From Sabellastarte sp. h YS-2021 (taxonomy: Eukaryota > Annelida > Polychaeta > Sabellida > Sabellidae): a stretch of 64,000 nucleotides of DNA. Positions 13,301-25,300 of this stretch are shown here, one piece after another. The first letter of the stretch is position 1; every line of letters begins with the position of its first letter. The stretch spans positions 13,445,454-13,509,453 of the forward strand of contig OZ024938.1 of assembly GCA_964017235.1 (NCBI GenBank). Reading direction: 5' to 3'. The notes under the pieces are model-generated. The model was not told where the DNA came from, ran no database searches, and was given only the letters and a program-made list of their open reading frames with translations. Position numbers and translations under genes: made by a program.

Positions 13301-16300
13301 AATGTCTTTGAAACATGTAGTATTAACAGATTCAGATAATGACATGAGTTTTCTCTTTTCACTGGTATCTTTTCTTATTTATAAAGAATGGCTGTTGTTT
13401 AGTGTAAATGAAACATGGAGAACCCATAACATAATTGCATTCCTAATCTGGGAATTGAAGTTGAAATTAAAAATCTATAGAAAAATTGGTGATAATTGGC
13501 AAAATATCTGTCACTATATTGAACAGATTACTAGCAAGATTGATGCGTCTTAAACTCTGCTTACAAAGTGTTTATTCCAAAAAATGAAAGTGCTTAATTC
13601 CTTTGATATTTATGCAATAACTTTTTTTGTTAAATGAACAAAGATGTGAACTACCCTATGATGAACTGCCACTTTCCCTGCATGCCTTTGGTTTTAAACA
13701 AAGCTGCAGGTTCCTTGCACAGAACTGAACAAGACCTGCGATTTTCGTGTATAATAAATGCTATTACCATTATAAAGAGTATTTATAGTAATGTAGTAAC
13801 TGTAGTAGTGTACCTTTTCACCTGTTATTTTAAGTCAAATTAACGTCTGGTTGTACACTTCATTCTACATACTCTGTACAGTGTGATATGATTGATTTGT
13901 TTTGTATTGTTGCATTCTACAAACTCTGTACACTGTGAATTGATTTGTTTTGTATTGTTTCTGCATTGCTAGAAAACACACCTGCCATCCTGTTTATATA
14001 TGTGAAAAATATATATGAGTAGTGGCCTTCTGAGGGGAAAAAAAAAAAAAAGGCCTTATATCTTATCTTCCTTGTAATTGCTTTTAGGGCTTCAAAATAT
14101 GAAAACTACTTGTAAGAAATCATGACCTGTGAATCTTTTGTAGAACATCTCATGGGTTCTCTGTACTTCTTACAACAGATGTTGTTCCTAAGATTTTCCC
14201 AAATCTCAATGTTGTTGGCCATTTAGCTGTACCTGCAGGCTGGGGTTCTTGCCTGCCGAGGCTGGCTATTTTTGGATAAACTTGGTCCAGATGCTGATGT
14301 ATGGTGTGGTTATCCTTGGGAATAATGTGAGATGACATTGAACATAGTATATGCCTGATATATAAAATTATTTAACGTGGCAAGTGGCATATACTCTGTT
14401 CCGGATTACTCCTGTATATTTAAGGCCCAGGGTTGTCATTGTGCACAGTTTGTGTTGCCATTTACATTCTGTGGTTGTGCATGGATATGTGTGATTTCCA
14501 TATACTATTTAAATACAACTTTATTACCTACAAGACAATAAAATCTGCTGAAACGTGTCATGGAACTAGTATGCTGATTTACACAGCTGGTAAAACTGCG
14601 TCAGGACAGGTTCTCGTAACAGGATCAGCCACTTCATTCAAAAAGTACCTCAGGGACACCATAAATTACATTTAAACATAAATCTCTGATAAGACTGATA
14701 TAATTAACAGTCGAAATATAATTGCTTTGAACAGTAATTCTACAAGGTAAGTATTAAGTTTACCCTTTGCCTCCCAGGAAGTAGCTATTTAATCTTCATC
14801 TGTATGTGTGCTTATCACTCAGTTTCTAGAGATTCAGTGTTTCCTTCCTATATTCATTTGTTACTAATGAAGTATTTAATAGAAATGCATTTTATGTATC
14901 ACCCACATAAAACAGTGAAAAGTTAAATGGTCTTTAATCTTTTGTAGGGATAACAACATAATTTGCCTGTATATTGGTTTGTCACTGTAGGAACTTTGTG
15001 GTATTGATAAGAAGAAGTCTGATTCTTCCACTGGTCAGTCTGAAGACGTATCAAAATCCCCAGACAAAGACTCTGAAGACGTATCAAAATCCCCAGACAA
15101 AGACTTTGAAGACGTATCAAAATCCCCAGACAAAGAGAGTCAAGAGGTCACTATTTTGTCTCCTACCAATGTGAATAAAGAAGACCAAAAGTCAGAGGTC
15201 AAAGGTCATAGCCCAGATCCTCCTGATAGGCAGGGCAGTTTGGATGATATGGTCAAGTAAGTGGGACTATAAAGTATTGATTCAACAAGGGTTAGAAAGG
15301 ATTCAAGGGGGCTTGGTGGTGTAGTGGTTAAAGTGCTTGTTTTCAACCTCTGAGGTCGCCGGTTCAAATCTTGGCCCAGATGCTTCATGTTGGAAAATTG
15401 GTAGTTACTTGCCAATGTGCCTGGTGATTAACAATGCAGAATCTTCACCAACAGATGTGCACTGGTCCCTTCACCCGTAAACTACCCATTGCAATATGTC
15501 CCTGGCTGTTGAATGTGACGTAAAACAATAAATAAATAAATAAAGAAAGGATTGAACGAAGTCAGGACTTAGTGAAGAATTGAAAAATAAATAATTGTAA
15601 GTGATGTCCATCTGACAATATAAATATAAACTTTACTTTCAGTGTAATGTCCATAGGTTGATTTTGACTTAGAAATAAATAGTTGTTTCTTATACTTATT
15701 TTCCTGTTTTGCATAATTTTTGTCTTATAAATTAACTAAGCAGCTAATTAAGTTACCATATTTTGCAAAGACAGTTATATTTTCAATACTACTGCAAAAA
15801 TTTACAGATTCTGTGCAAGGTCTAGCAACGTCTTTTGAATTATTGAGGGGATAAAACTAAAGATACACAAAATCTGGTATTACACTTTATGTAATTTTTG
15901 TAAATATTATAAACATATGTATGTCATTGTATGTGCAGAATATATGCATTTGGTCATTTATACCACTGCATGCATAAACCATATTTTTCTCAAAACAAGA
16001 GCTATTTATATATATATATATGTCATGTGCAAGTTGGGGCCCAAGTTAAAATACATCAATAACAATTGAATAAAGTAGTTGTGCAAGGTAACACGGGTTA
16101 TTAGTGATAAGGAAATTAGAAAGTTAGTTATATAAAGAACTGAGTTACATTACAGATAAGCAATTTTGCACCAAAATCTAATCATTTATTTTAAACAGTG
16201 GGGATTTATACAGGTTGCACTTGAAAGACTTAAGAAACCCTTTGTTGGTTAAGATAGGTTAAACAGTGAGGGTTAATTTTTAACATGATTGTAACTGACT

Positions 16301-19300
16301 CACAAAAGGGACTTCTAGAAGTTGCCACACATTTTATATTAACTGTTAATCAGTGCAGGGTTGATGTAATTGTAATTGCCTTAAAATAGGGGCTTCTTAA
16401 GTCTGCCTGGCTTTTTAATATTAGTTTCAATCAAAGCTATAAGAACACCTTCAATAACAGTAATTCACATGTGGCTTCCTTTGGCTTGGGGCCCTATTGA
16501 TGCATCCTTAAATGGCATTTAACCTTTTTTTTGCTAAGGTCAAAGAAATCAGAATTAAAAGGCTTACCATTTCTTGTTAATATTCTGCTTATGGTGCACT
16601 TTGGCAAACAACTTAAACACATCATCAGTATAACTTAATATTTCAAAAAATTATTCCATTAATGACTTTGGAAAATTCTAACTTAAAAAGTTTTTTTTAA
16701 AGTTTTTGTTAGGTTAAATGGAATACCAAAGTTAAAAGCTAATTTAATTTGAAATGTTCAAACAAAAGTACAGTAAAATATAGTCAAGACAATAAAAAAC
16801 TTATCTATCTTTTTGAATCTTTCTGCATAAACTGATATAGAATTTGTCACATTACTACAATTTCCTTAAATGAAATACCTATATTAAAGCCTACTTAATT
16901 TGAAAAGTTAAAAGCAAAAGCATATTACCAAACATCAATGAAGAATAGTGCTGTACAAGTTATAACTTGTACAGGCATAATTTTTGTACAAGTTATAACT
17001 CATACAAAATTTGAAAAAGATCTTGTACAACTCAGCAGTACAAGTTATAACTTGTACAAAATCCCAACTTGTACACAACATAATAATATATATATTCTTA
17101 TGTTTAAAGACTTTTCTTGTTTGCAGAGACACTATAGAGTCTGAGGATGCTGAAGGTGTTACAAACAAGTCTGTCGTGAAGGACATCTTTGGTTGTGAGC
17201 TTGAGAATATCTTCAAGTGTCGTTGTGGCAACTTGCAGTCGAGGAAAATGAGTTCCTGTATCATTGACCTCAACTATCAAGAGGGAACGCGTAGGTGTTC
17301 ACTTGTATCTACTAATGTCCACCCCACAATCTTACATTATCACCCATGAATTGCTACTTTGTCATTTTAAGGATTTTGTGACCTTGATTTGACATTTGAC
17401 CTTGCCGTAGTGACCTTGACTTGAAACTTTTGTCCAGACAATATCTCTGAAACTGTACATTGTGTAGGAAGTTCATAATTGGTAGGAGGAACATTGCTTA
17501 GGGGTTGTAGGTGTGCATCATAGTTTTTAGTCTACTGATTAATGCTGTCATCTTGTTATTGAATTGTCTTGCGTTAATACTTTATCTTTGCATACATTTT
17601 GTTTCTCCTAGATGTTATTTTCTCTACTTAAACATCATTTAGACCTTTATATAACTGACACTGCTCTGAAAGTATCCCGATCTTTGTACTGTTTCACTAC
17701 TTCTATATCGCATGGTGTTGCAAACTATTTCTCCCGGCTGTGGGGTACGGGCATCTCTCATGCTATTTTCCTCTATTGTGCTTACTCCCTTTCTAATTGA
17801 TTCATGATTTGAGATTTTTGTTATTCTGCCTGAATCACCTTAGAGTCCTGACTTTTGATAGAGATTAAGTCACCATAAAAGTTTTATTTGGATTATAATT
17901 ACTTTATGTGCATGAATCTTTGAAAAACTGCAAGCAAATGACAGGTGAAGTAATGATTAACAGTAATCCTTTATACTAACAGACCTCCTAAGTTTTTGGT
18001 GTAAATTATGAACAAAACTTACCAAGCTTTAATGACAGCCTCATTTTCAACATTTAGCGCATCCTTTGCAGTGCAGTATTATAAGCATAAGACTGAGTGA
18101 ATTCCATTTCAAAGGTAAATGTGGTACCAGCACCATGTGCATGCCAGATGTAAATCATAAAGTAACAAACCTGAAAATACTTCCCATTTGAGGGAGTGAA
18201 ATGAGTTTTTGATAAAATCAAACATTCAGGATATAGAAGGTTGAATAATAGAAGTTCCACTGTAAACAAAGTTCCATTTTTTGTTCCTTCCCAAATTAGC
18301 ACGTGAGAAGGCTCAGATCATCCCACAGATTGAGTTTTGTGTGATTGTGCAGAGAAGTATGTGTCAGGAACAGCATACACAGGCCTGGTGTGCAAAGTGT
18401 GAGAAGTACCAGCCGCATGTGAGTATAACGTGTGAGAAATACCAGCCACATGTGAGTATCAAGTGTGAGAAATACATGTCACATGTGAGTATCAAGTGTG
18501 AGAAATACACGTCACATGTAAGTATCAAGTGTGAGAAATACACGTCACATGTAAGTATCAAGTGTGAGAAGTACCAGCCACATGTGAGTATAAAATGTGA
18601 GAAATACACGTCACATGTGAGTATAACATGTGAGAAATATACGTCACATGTAAGTATCAAGTGTGAGAAGTACACGTAACATGTGAGTATAAAGTGTGAG
18701 AAATAACGTCACATGTAAGTATCAAGTGTGAGAAATACCACCCACATGTGAGTATAAAGTGTGAGCAGTACAAGCCATAGTATATCTCCCCCGGTGGGCG
18801 CTAATTTGGATCTCGACCTGAAATGTCCCTGGACTTCCCCTTTTTGTCCTCAAACGCATTAGAGGTTGTTGTATCAATTTTGTGCTGTATAAATGTTTCT
18901 GTTCTATTCTATTTTATTCTATTCATTATATTCAGGTGCATCTCACTAGTGCTGGGACGAGTTGACGGAAACTCGAGTTACAACTCGATGGGCGATAATT
19001 GGGGGTCGCATCGATTTGCGCAAGTCAAACTCGAGTTTTTGAACACGTATATATTTTCACCATCTAAGGCTGACATTTCACCAAAACAATAGAAATATCT
19101 GAAATTTTCAAAAATATATTGTATTTTTACTTTATTCTTGCTTAAATCAATGAAGATTTAACTTAAATTATATCGCGAAAGACCATTTCCAGTTCAAAGT
19201 TTTGCCTCATGTACGGTTATGTAAAATATTTTCGCTAACAAACGAAATACTTTATCCCGAAAATTACTCGAGTTTGACTCGAGTTCAACTCGCTTCTAAC

Positions 19301-22300
19301 AAGTGATGCTCGATCTTTCATTTAAGCTGGCGATCCCACCACTACATCTCACCTAATGCACTCAGATGTGTCTAATACACTCAGGTGTGTCTAATATACT
19401 CAGGTGCATCTCACACACCCAGGTGTGTCTAATGCACTCTGATGTGTCTAATACACTCAGGTGTGTCTAATATACTCAGGTGCATCTCACACACCCAGGT
19501 GTGTCTAATGCTCTCATATGTATCTAATACACTCGGGTGTGTCAAATATACTATTATTATTATTATGTATTTATACTCAGCGTAATATCTCCATATACTA
19601 CAGGACTCAAAGCGCTATTTAACCAATCTGACTGTACAGGTACAGCCCCAACTCACAAGTAACTGACATTCCCCTAACTTGAAAATAGAGGCTCAAGGAT
19701 GACCATTTATCAACGTCCTTGAGGTTCTTTAACCTGCCACTGGGGTTAGGACCCAATGACAGAGGACCGCCATTTTAAGTGGTCATCTGAGCCACTATGT
19801 ATCTGCCTGTACCTGGGATTGAACCCATGTCCTCTGAGTTCATAGACAAGTGTGTTACTGATATGTATCCAGCACCCTCAGTTGCATATTACACACCAAG
19901 GTACATCTAATACACTCAGATGTGGATAATACACTCAGGTGCATCTCATACACCCAGGTTTGTCTAATGCACTCATATGTATCTAATATACCCAGGTGTG
20001 TCTAATACCTGTATATATTTGCCTATGTCTAGATGCAGAGTAAAGACATCAAGTCACTTCCGGATGTTCTGGCTCTGAACTGTCACCTTGAGAGTGTGCG
20101 GGACTTTGAGTTTTGGAGAGCTCAAGAAGAGGTGAGGAGAAATGAGAGATGTAGAAACAGTCAGAAATTTCCTTAAAATAAATGCATACATAACTGTGCT
20201 GTTGTACTTGGTGCAGCTTTGTCTGTGATAAATATATATACCATAATTTCTGGAATAGACATCATTTAAACAATTTCCTTAAAATGCTCAGTTAATGGAT
20301 GTTCTTCCTGTCATAGTAACATGCAATAAACATGACTGATAAAATAATATGAGGTTTTACTGCATATTGTCCATTGTGAAATGTGAAAACAGTTGTCCCT
20401 GAATGGACTTTTGAGTACTGTTATGCTATTATTTCTGATACTTACTTAGTGAAAATTGTTATAAATTTTTGGCAGGGGGCTATAATTAGAGAAGAAGTAT
20501 ATATTACAAATTGCAGAGTATCACTTTGGTGAGTTCCTCAATAATACGTTGCATATTATTTTGTAAGTATGTACGTCGCCGGGATGAGAGGGATCGCAGT
20601 ACGAGTGCCATCTCCTACTCCTCCCGCACCAGCCTGAAGATGTGTCGTTACGGCAAGGGCTGTACTAGAAAGGACTGCAAGTTCAGACATGAGGGAGACT
20701 TTGCCAGGTCAGGCAGTTACAGATAAGTCAGGATGTTTATGGATTTTAAGGCAGTAGTTAGAAAATGTCTTGCCAGGACCCATATTGATACCATTCTCAT
20801 TCTCTTGCCAGGACCCATATTGATACCGTTCTCATTTTTAGAATTCTCTTTTTGTTGCGTAAAATAGCCTTACCTTATCCTCAGAAATGATTGGTTGGTT
20901 TTGTGGAGCAAAACACATCGACCGACAAGAATTTTTTAAGGAAATATTCTTGTCACGAGAAGTGACCCTTTGTCTGCGCATGTCCGTGCTTGTGCAGTAA
21001 TCGTTGTCGACAGACGATTGTCGAGAGCTCTTCATTGTATTTTTGGTCCCCAGAAAACAAATTATGCGGGGAGGTAGGGTGGGTTTATCCTTGTGAGGAT
21101 AAGGTAAGTATTTAACTTATCAAAAGTTAAATTACAATAAAATTTGTTACATTTTCTGAGTATTTTCCCTGAAAAAGTGATATTTGTTTTAAGAAAATTT
21201 CTTAGAATAAGATTTTATTGTATCAACCGGAAAGCATCCAGTGGATACCATGGTTTATTTATGAGTATGCCCCCCCCCCCCCCACCCAAACTGTGTAGAA
21301 ACGAAACTGTTACTCCTCTAGAACCTAATACCTGAATCACATTACGGGTGTTAATTGTATTATATAAGGTATTACAGGTAGAGTTTAAGTAGGTAGTCAA
21401 ATTTGCTGGATATATTCATCATTACAAAATGCCTAAGGTAAACAGTGAATAGCTTATGTAAAGGTCTGATGGTTTTCTGTTTTCAGTGAAACGGGCATGG
21501 ACCTCAGCAGATATTCTGACGAGTTTCCGAACAAAGGTTGGGTGCCTTATGGACTGAGGATAAAACTCACCTCAAATGGAAAAGTGGAGGTCAGCAACAT
21601 TGACAATGAGGTAATTATTTTATCCTATCTCTGGATGAAAGTCATGGATATATTTATGTTTTCACCTAGTTTTCTGGGTTAACCTAATACATCATGGTGG
21701 ATGGCATATGTGTTTGGGAATACTGAGGCCCCAAGAAAATATCCGCTTTATTGTAACCTTAAAGCCCCCAAAGAATTATAGAGACTTTAAAATAACCACT
21801 GTAGTGGACGATACTGCAAAACTATGTAATGGATGTCTTTCATCTTTAATAAGTGGGTGTACTTAGCCCCCAGGACGATGTCAGCCTATGGTAACCTCAA
21901 AATACCAGAGCCAACTTTATTATAGTGACATTAAGGTCACCATACTAATGGCTAATATTCACAAAAGCTACATGATGGGTTTTATTTTTTTATTTAATGG
22001 ATTCAGATCATCGAAATACCCATCAGGAGATAATTGCAAAGGTAGTGGTCTTGTTCGTATGTTATAACATCACAGCAGCCACCGGCGATAAATTTCAATG
22101 AGGAAAAATAATTTAATTCATATTTTTCCCAACCAGGAGGACATTCCCAAAGAAGCTCTAGAGGAGGAAGGTGTGGTGTTCTACGAGTTGCTAGGCGACA
22201 TCGCACACATACAGGATCTGAGGACTGGAGGTAATTTGGTTGGTGCAGTGAATGTGGGTGAGCCTTATCACAAGAGGAAGGAGAAGGTGACATGTACACA

Positions 22301-25300
22301 GTGGTACTTGTTCAATGACTTTGCCATCACACCCATTGTAAAGGTATGGATGTCTTCAATTAACCCTCCCTTATTATATCCCCAGACGAAAGTCGGGGAT
22401 ATATTGGATTCAGGTCCGTCGCGCCGCCGCCGCCACCGCCGCCGTAGAAATTTCCTTGTGGACGCGATAACTCAAAAACAAATTAATATTTTTTTTTCAA
22501 ACTTGGTACACATGTTAAGGGTGCCCAAAGGAAGATCCCTATTTTAAGGTGACCTTAAACTCCCAGTAAAAAAGAACTTATGGCCACCTTAAGGTCAGAA
22601 ATTGCACTTTTGGCCACTTAGAGCCCTGTAGGTCACAAACTATGATGCTCAGCTGGCTGAAATTTTACCTGACAACACATTAATATGTTCTTAGTACATG
22701 TGCCGAAAATCATGACTTTAAGTTGAGGAGAAAATTGTGTTTGAGGCCCATAAATACCCCCACTTAGGGATTTTTTGCTATACTTTACACATATTTTGCC
22801 CTATAATTTGGAAGTGATAATTCTGATGAGTCTCAAACTGCGCTAGGTATAACTTTGATATGTAATCCTTGTCTGTAGAAAATTTTAGGGCTGTAGGTTT
22901 ACCCAAAGGGGTCGACTTAAGGTCTCAAAAGTGCCCACAGAGACCCAATTTATGCACTTTTTGCCACTTTCAAGCACTGTAGCTTTCAAACTATGTCTCT
23001 CATCTAAGTTAAATATCATCTGGGAATATATCTATGTGTTTTCTTATATGTGCCCCAACATTTAGGCCTTTAATAGACAGTTAACCTGTGTATCAGGACC
23101 ATAAACACCCACCCGAGTGACCCTTATAAGACATTTTTCACATCTTTTTCCCTGTAACTTGGAAATGGTAAGTCTGAGAAGTTTCAAACTGTATTAGATA
23201 TATATTCTGTGTGTAATCTTAGTATGTAACAGATTTTAAGTCTGAAGCTTTAATTTTGAAGGTCAAATTGAGGTCTCTAAAAGGCTCCCAAAGACCCAAT
23301 ATTTGGACTTTTTGCTACTTTTAAGCCCTGTGACTGTCAAACTATGTGACTGATAGAGCTCAAATCCTATCTGAGAAGATATTAGTATGTTATCTTTATA
23401 TGTGCCAAAAATTAAGGCTTTAAGAAGACATTTAACCTGTGTATGAGGACCATAAATCCCCACCCGAGTGAGCATTTTTAGACATTTTTCACATATTTTT
23501 CCCTGTAACTTGGAAATGGTAAGTCTAAGAAGTTTCAAACTGTATTAGATGCATATTCTATGTGTAATCTTAGTATGTGACAAATTTTAAGTCTGAAGCT
23601 TTAATTTGAAGGCCACATTTAGGTCTCTAGAAGGCCCCATAAAGACCCAGTATTTGGACTTTTTGCCAATTTTAAGGCCTGTGACTGTTAAACTATGTGA
23701 CTGATAGAGCTGAAATCTCATCTGGGAATACATTATTATGTTTTTTTTACATGTGCCAAAAATCAAGGCTTCAAGTAGACATTTAACCTGTGTATGAGGA
23801 CCTTAAACACCCACCTGAGTGACCCTTTTAAGACATTTTTCACATATTTTGCTCTGTAACTTGGAAATGGTAAGTCTGACAAGTTTCAAACTTTATTAGA
23901 TACATATTCTATGTGTAATCTTAGTATGTAACAAATTTTAAGTCTGAAGCTTTAATTTGAAAGCCACATCGAGATCTCTAAAAGGCCCACAATGACCCAA
24001 TATTTGGACTTTTTACCACCTTTAAGCCCTGTAACTGTTAAACTATGTGATTGATGGAGCTGAAATCCCATCTGGGAATGCATTATTATGTCCTTTTTAC
24101 ATATGCCGAAAATCAAGGTTTTTAGTAGACATTTAACCTGTGTATGAGGGCCATAGACACTCGCCCAAGTGCCTTTTTTGACATTTTTTCCGTATTTTTC
24201 CCTGTTATTTGGAAATGCTTAGTGTGACAAGTCTTAAACTGTATTATATATAATTTTTGTTTGTTATGTATGTCCCCCAAAAAGTTTCAGATCTGTAGTT
24301 TAATTGCTAAGGTCTCTTTAACAATTGTAAAATGCCCACAGAAACCCAATTTATGGATATTATGCCACTTTAAAGCCCAGTAACTGTCAAACTATGTGGG
24401 TTATAGAGCTGAAATCTTTGAATTTTTAAAAGGAAATGCCTGTCTATTTAAATTTTGAATATTAATAATGTTATGGCTATCTTAGTCTTTTAAGAACTTA
24501 TTTTTGTGTGTTATACCTCTGCTTGCTGAGTTTTTCACTTTTTAAAATGAAACTGGTTAAACATATTCAAGTAGACAAAATGGACACTTTAAGTGAGCTT
24601 TAAGTCCCAATATTAATGAAATTATATCCTTATGTAGTAAAACTAGGGGATTTTTAACCCTCAACTAGCCCAGTTTTATTCAACTTGCCTCAGTTAATTT
24701 TGGCACAGCTCCTACAGTTATGAACTCATTTCAGTTGATAATCACATACTTAAAATTCTCAATTCTTTTTGTATTTGAGTACCCCTTTTATATAGATTGT
24801 TTGTTTACCATTTATGCTCAACCCACACCCCCCACCCGGATTCCCCCCACCCACCTCTGGGACCTCCAGCTATATTGAGTGACACTAAATAAACAAAGGT
24901 ATTTAGTGATATCAGATGAGAAACAAAGAACTCAATGGGGTTGCAGATCTTGTGTAATAGTGAGAGAGGTGTGGAGAAGGGGAGAGGGGTGGGGGTGGGA
25001 GGTGGTGGGCTTCATTACATATAACACAAAGGGGAGTCAGAACTGAGATTGTGTCACATATTTAGGTTGCATATATATGGACCACATATATAGGTATAGA
25101 GGAAATGAATAACTGAAAACAATTTGCAAATTCTAAAAATAATATAATAAAATAATAATATAAATAATTTTTTTTAAATAATATTTTATTTCTGAACAAA
25201 TATAGAAACAGATATGCGCTTTTGGGATTATGAATTTTAGAATGGACATTGAATCATCAATCATTTAAATACTTTGAAGGAAGATTGAAAAATATGATGA

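Larger units (their letters stand above)
9289..14269 (+). mobile_element. Hairpin-ended repeat, family C, interrupted by a LINE
   Basis: It starts with the perfect palindrome AACCCCAGCC-CATAAA-GGCTGGGGTT. Three tandem ~155-bp units follow (each with GTGGGTGTTCCACAGACTAA and TGTTGCCATGGCAACA). The 3' end, 14080-14269, has GGCTGGGGTT and the small hairpin GCCTGCCGAGGC. A shorter copy at 26297-26968 has the same two ends without the LINE. The plan resembles bivalve pearl-like and other Helentron-associated elements. Confidence 0.7.

Noticed and set aside
15304..15385. A true tRNA gene
   Set aside because: The A and B boxes are present, but the cloverleaf is not maintained, and a SINE body, tail and target duplication follow.
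17612..17800. A 62-residue frame after exon 6 as an extra exon or gene
   Set aside because: No family similarity, no needed PAN2 sequence, and no flanking splice sites of suitable phase.
18281..18679. A 132-residue repeat protein on + and a mirror frame on -
   Set aside because: The + frame is PAN2 exon 7 plus its donor minisatellite; the - frame is its shadow.
20517..20528. A 12-base PAN2 microexon between TTGCAG and GTGAGT
   Set aside because: Phase would fit, but the acceptor lacks a pyrimidine tract and such a short exon needs RNA proof.
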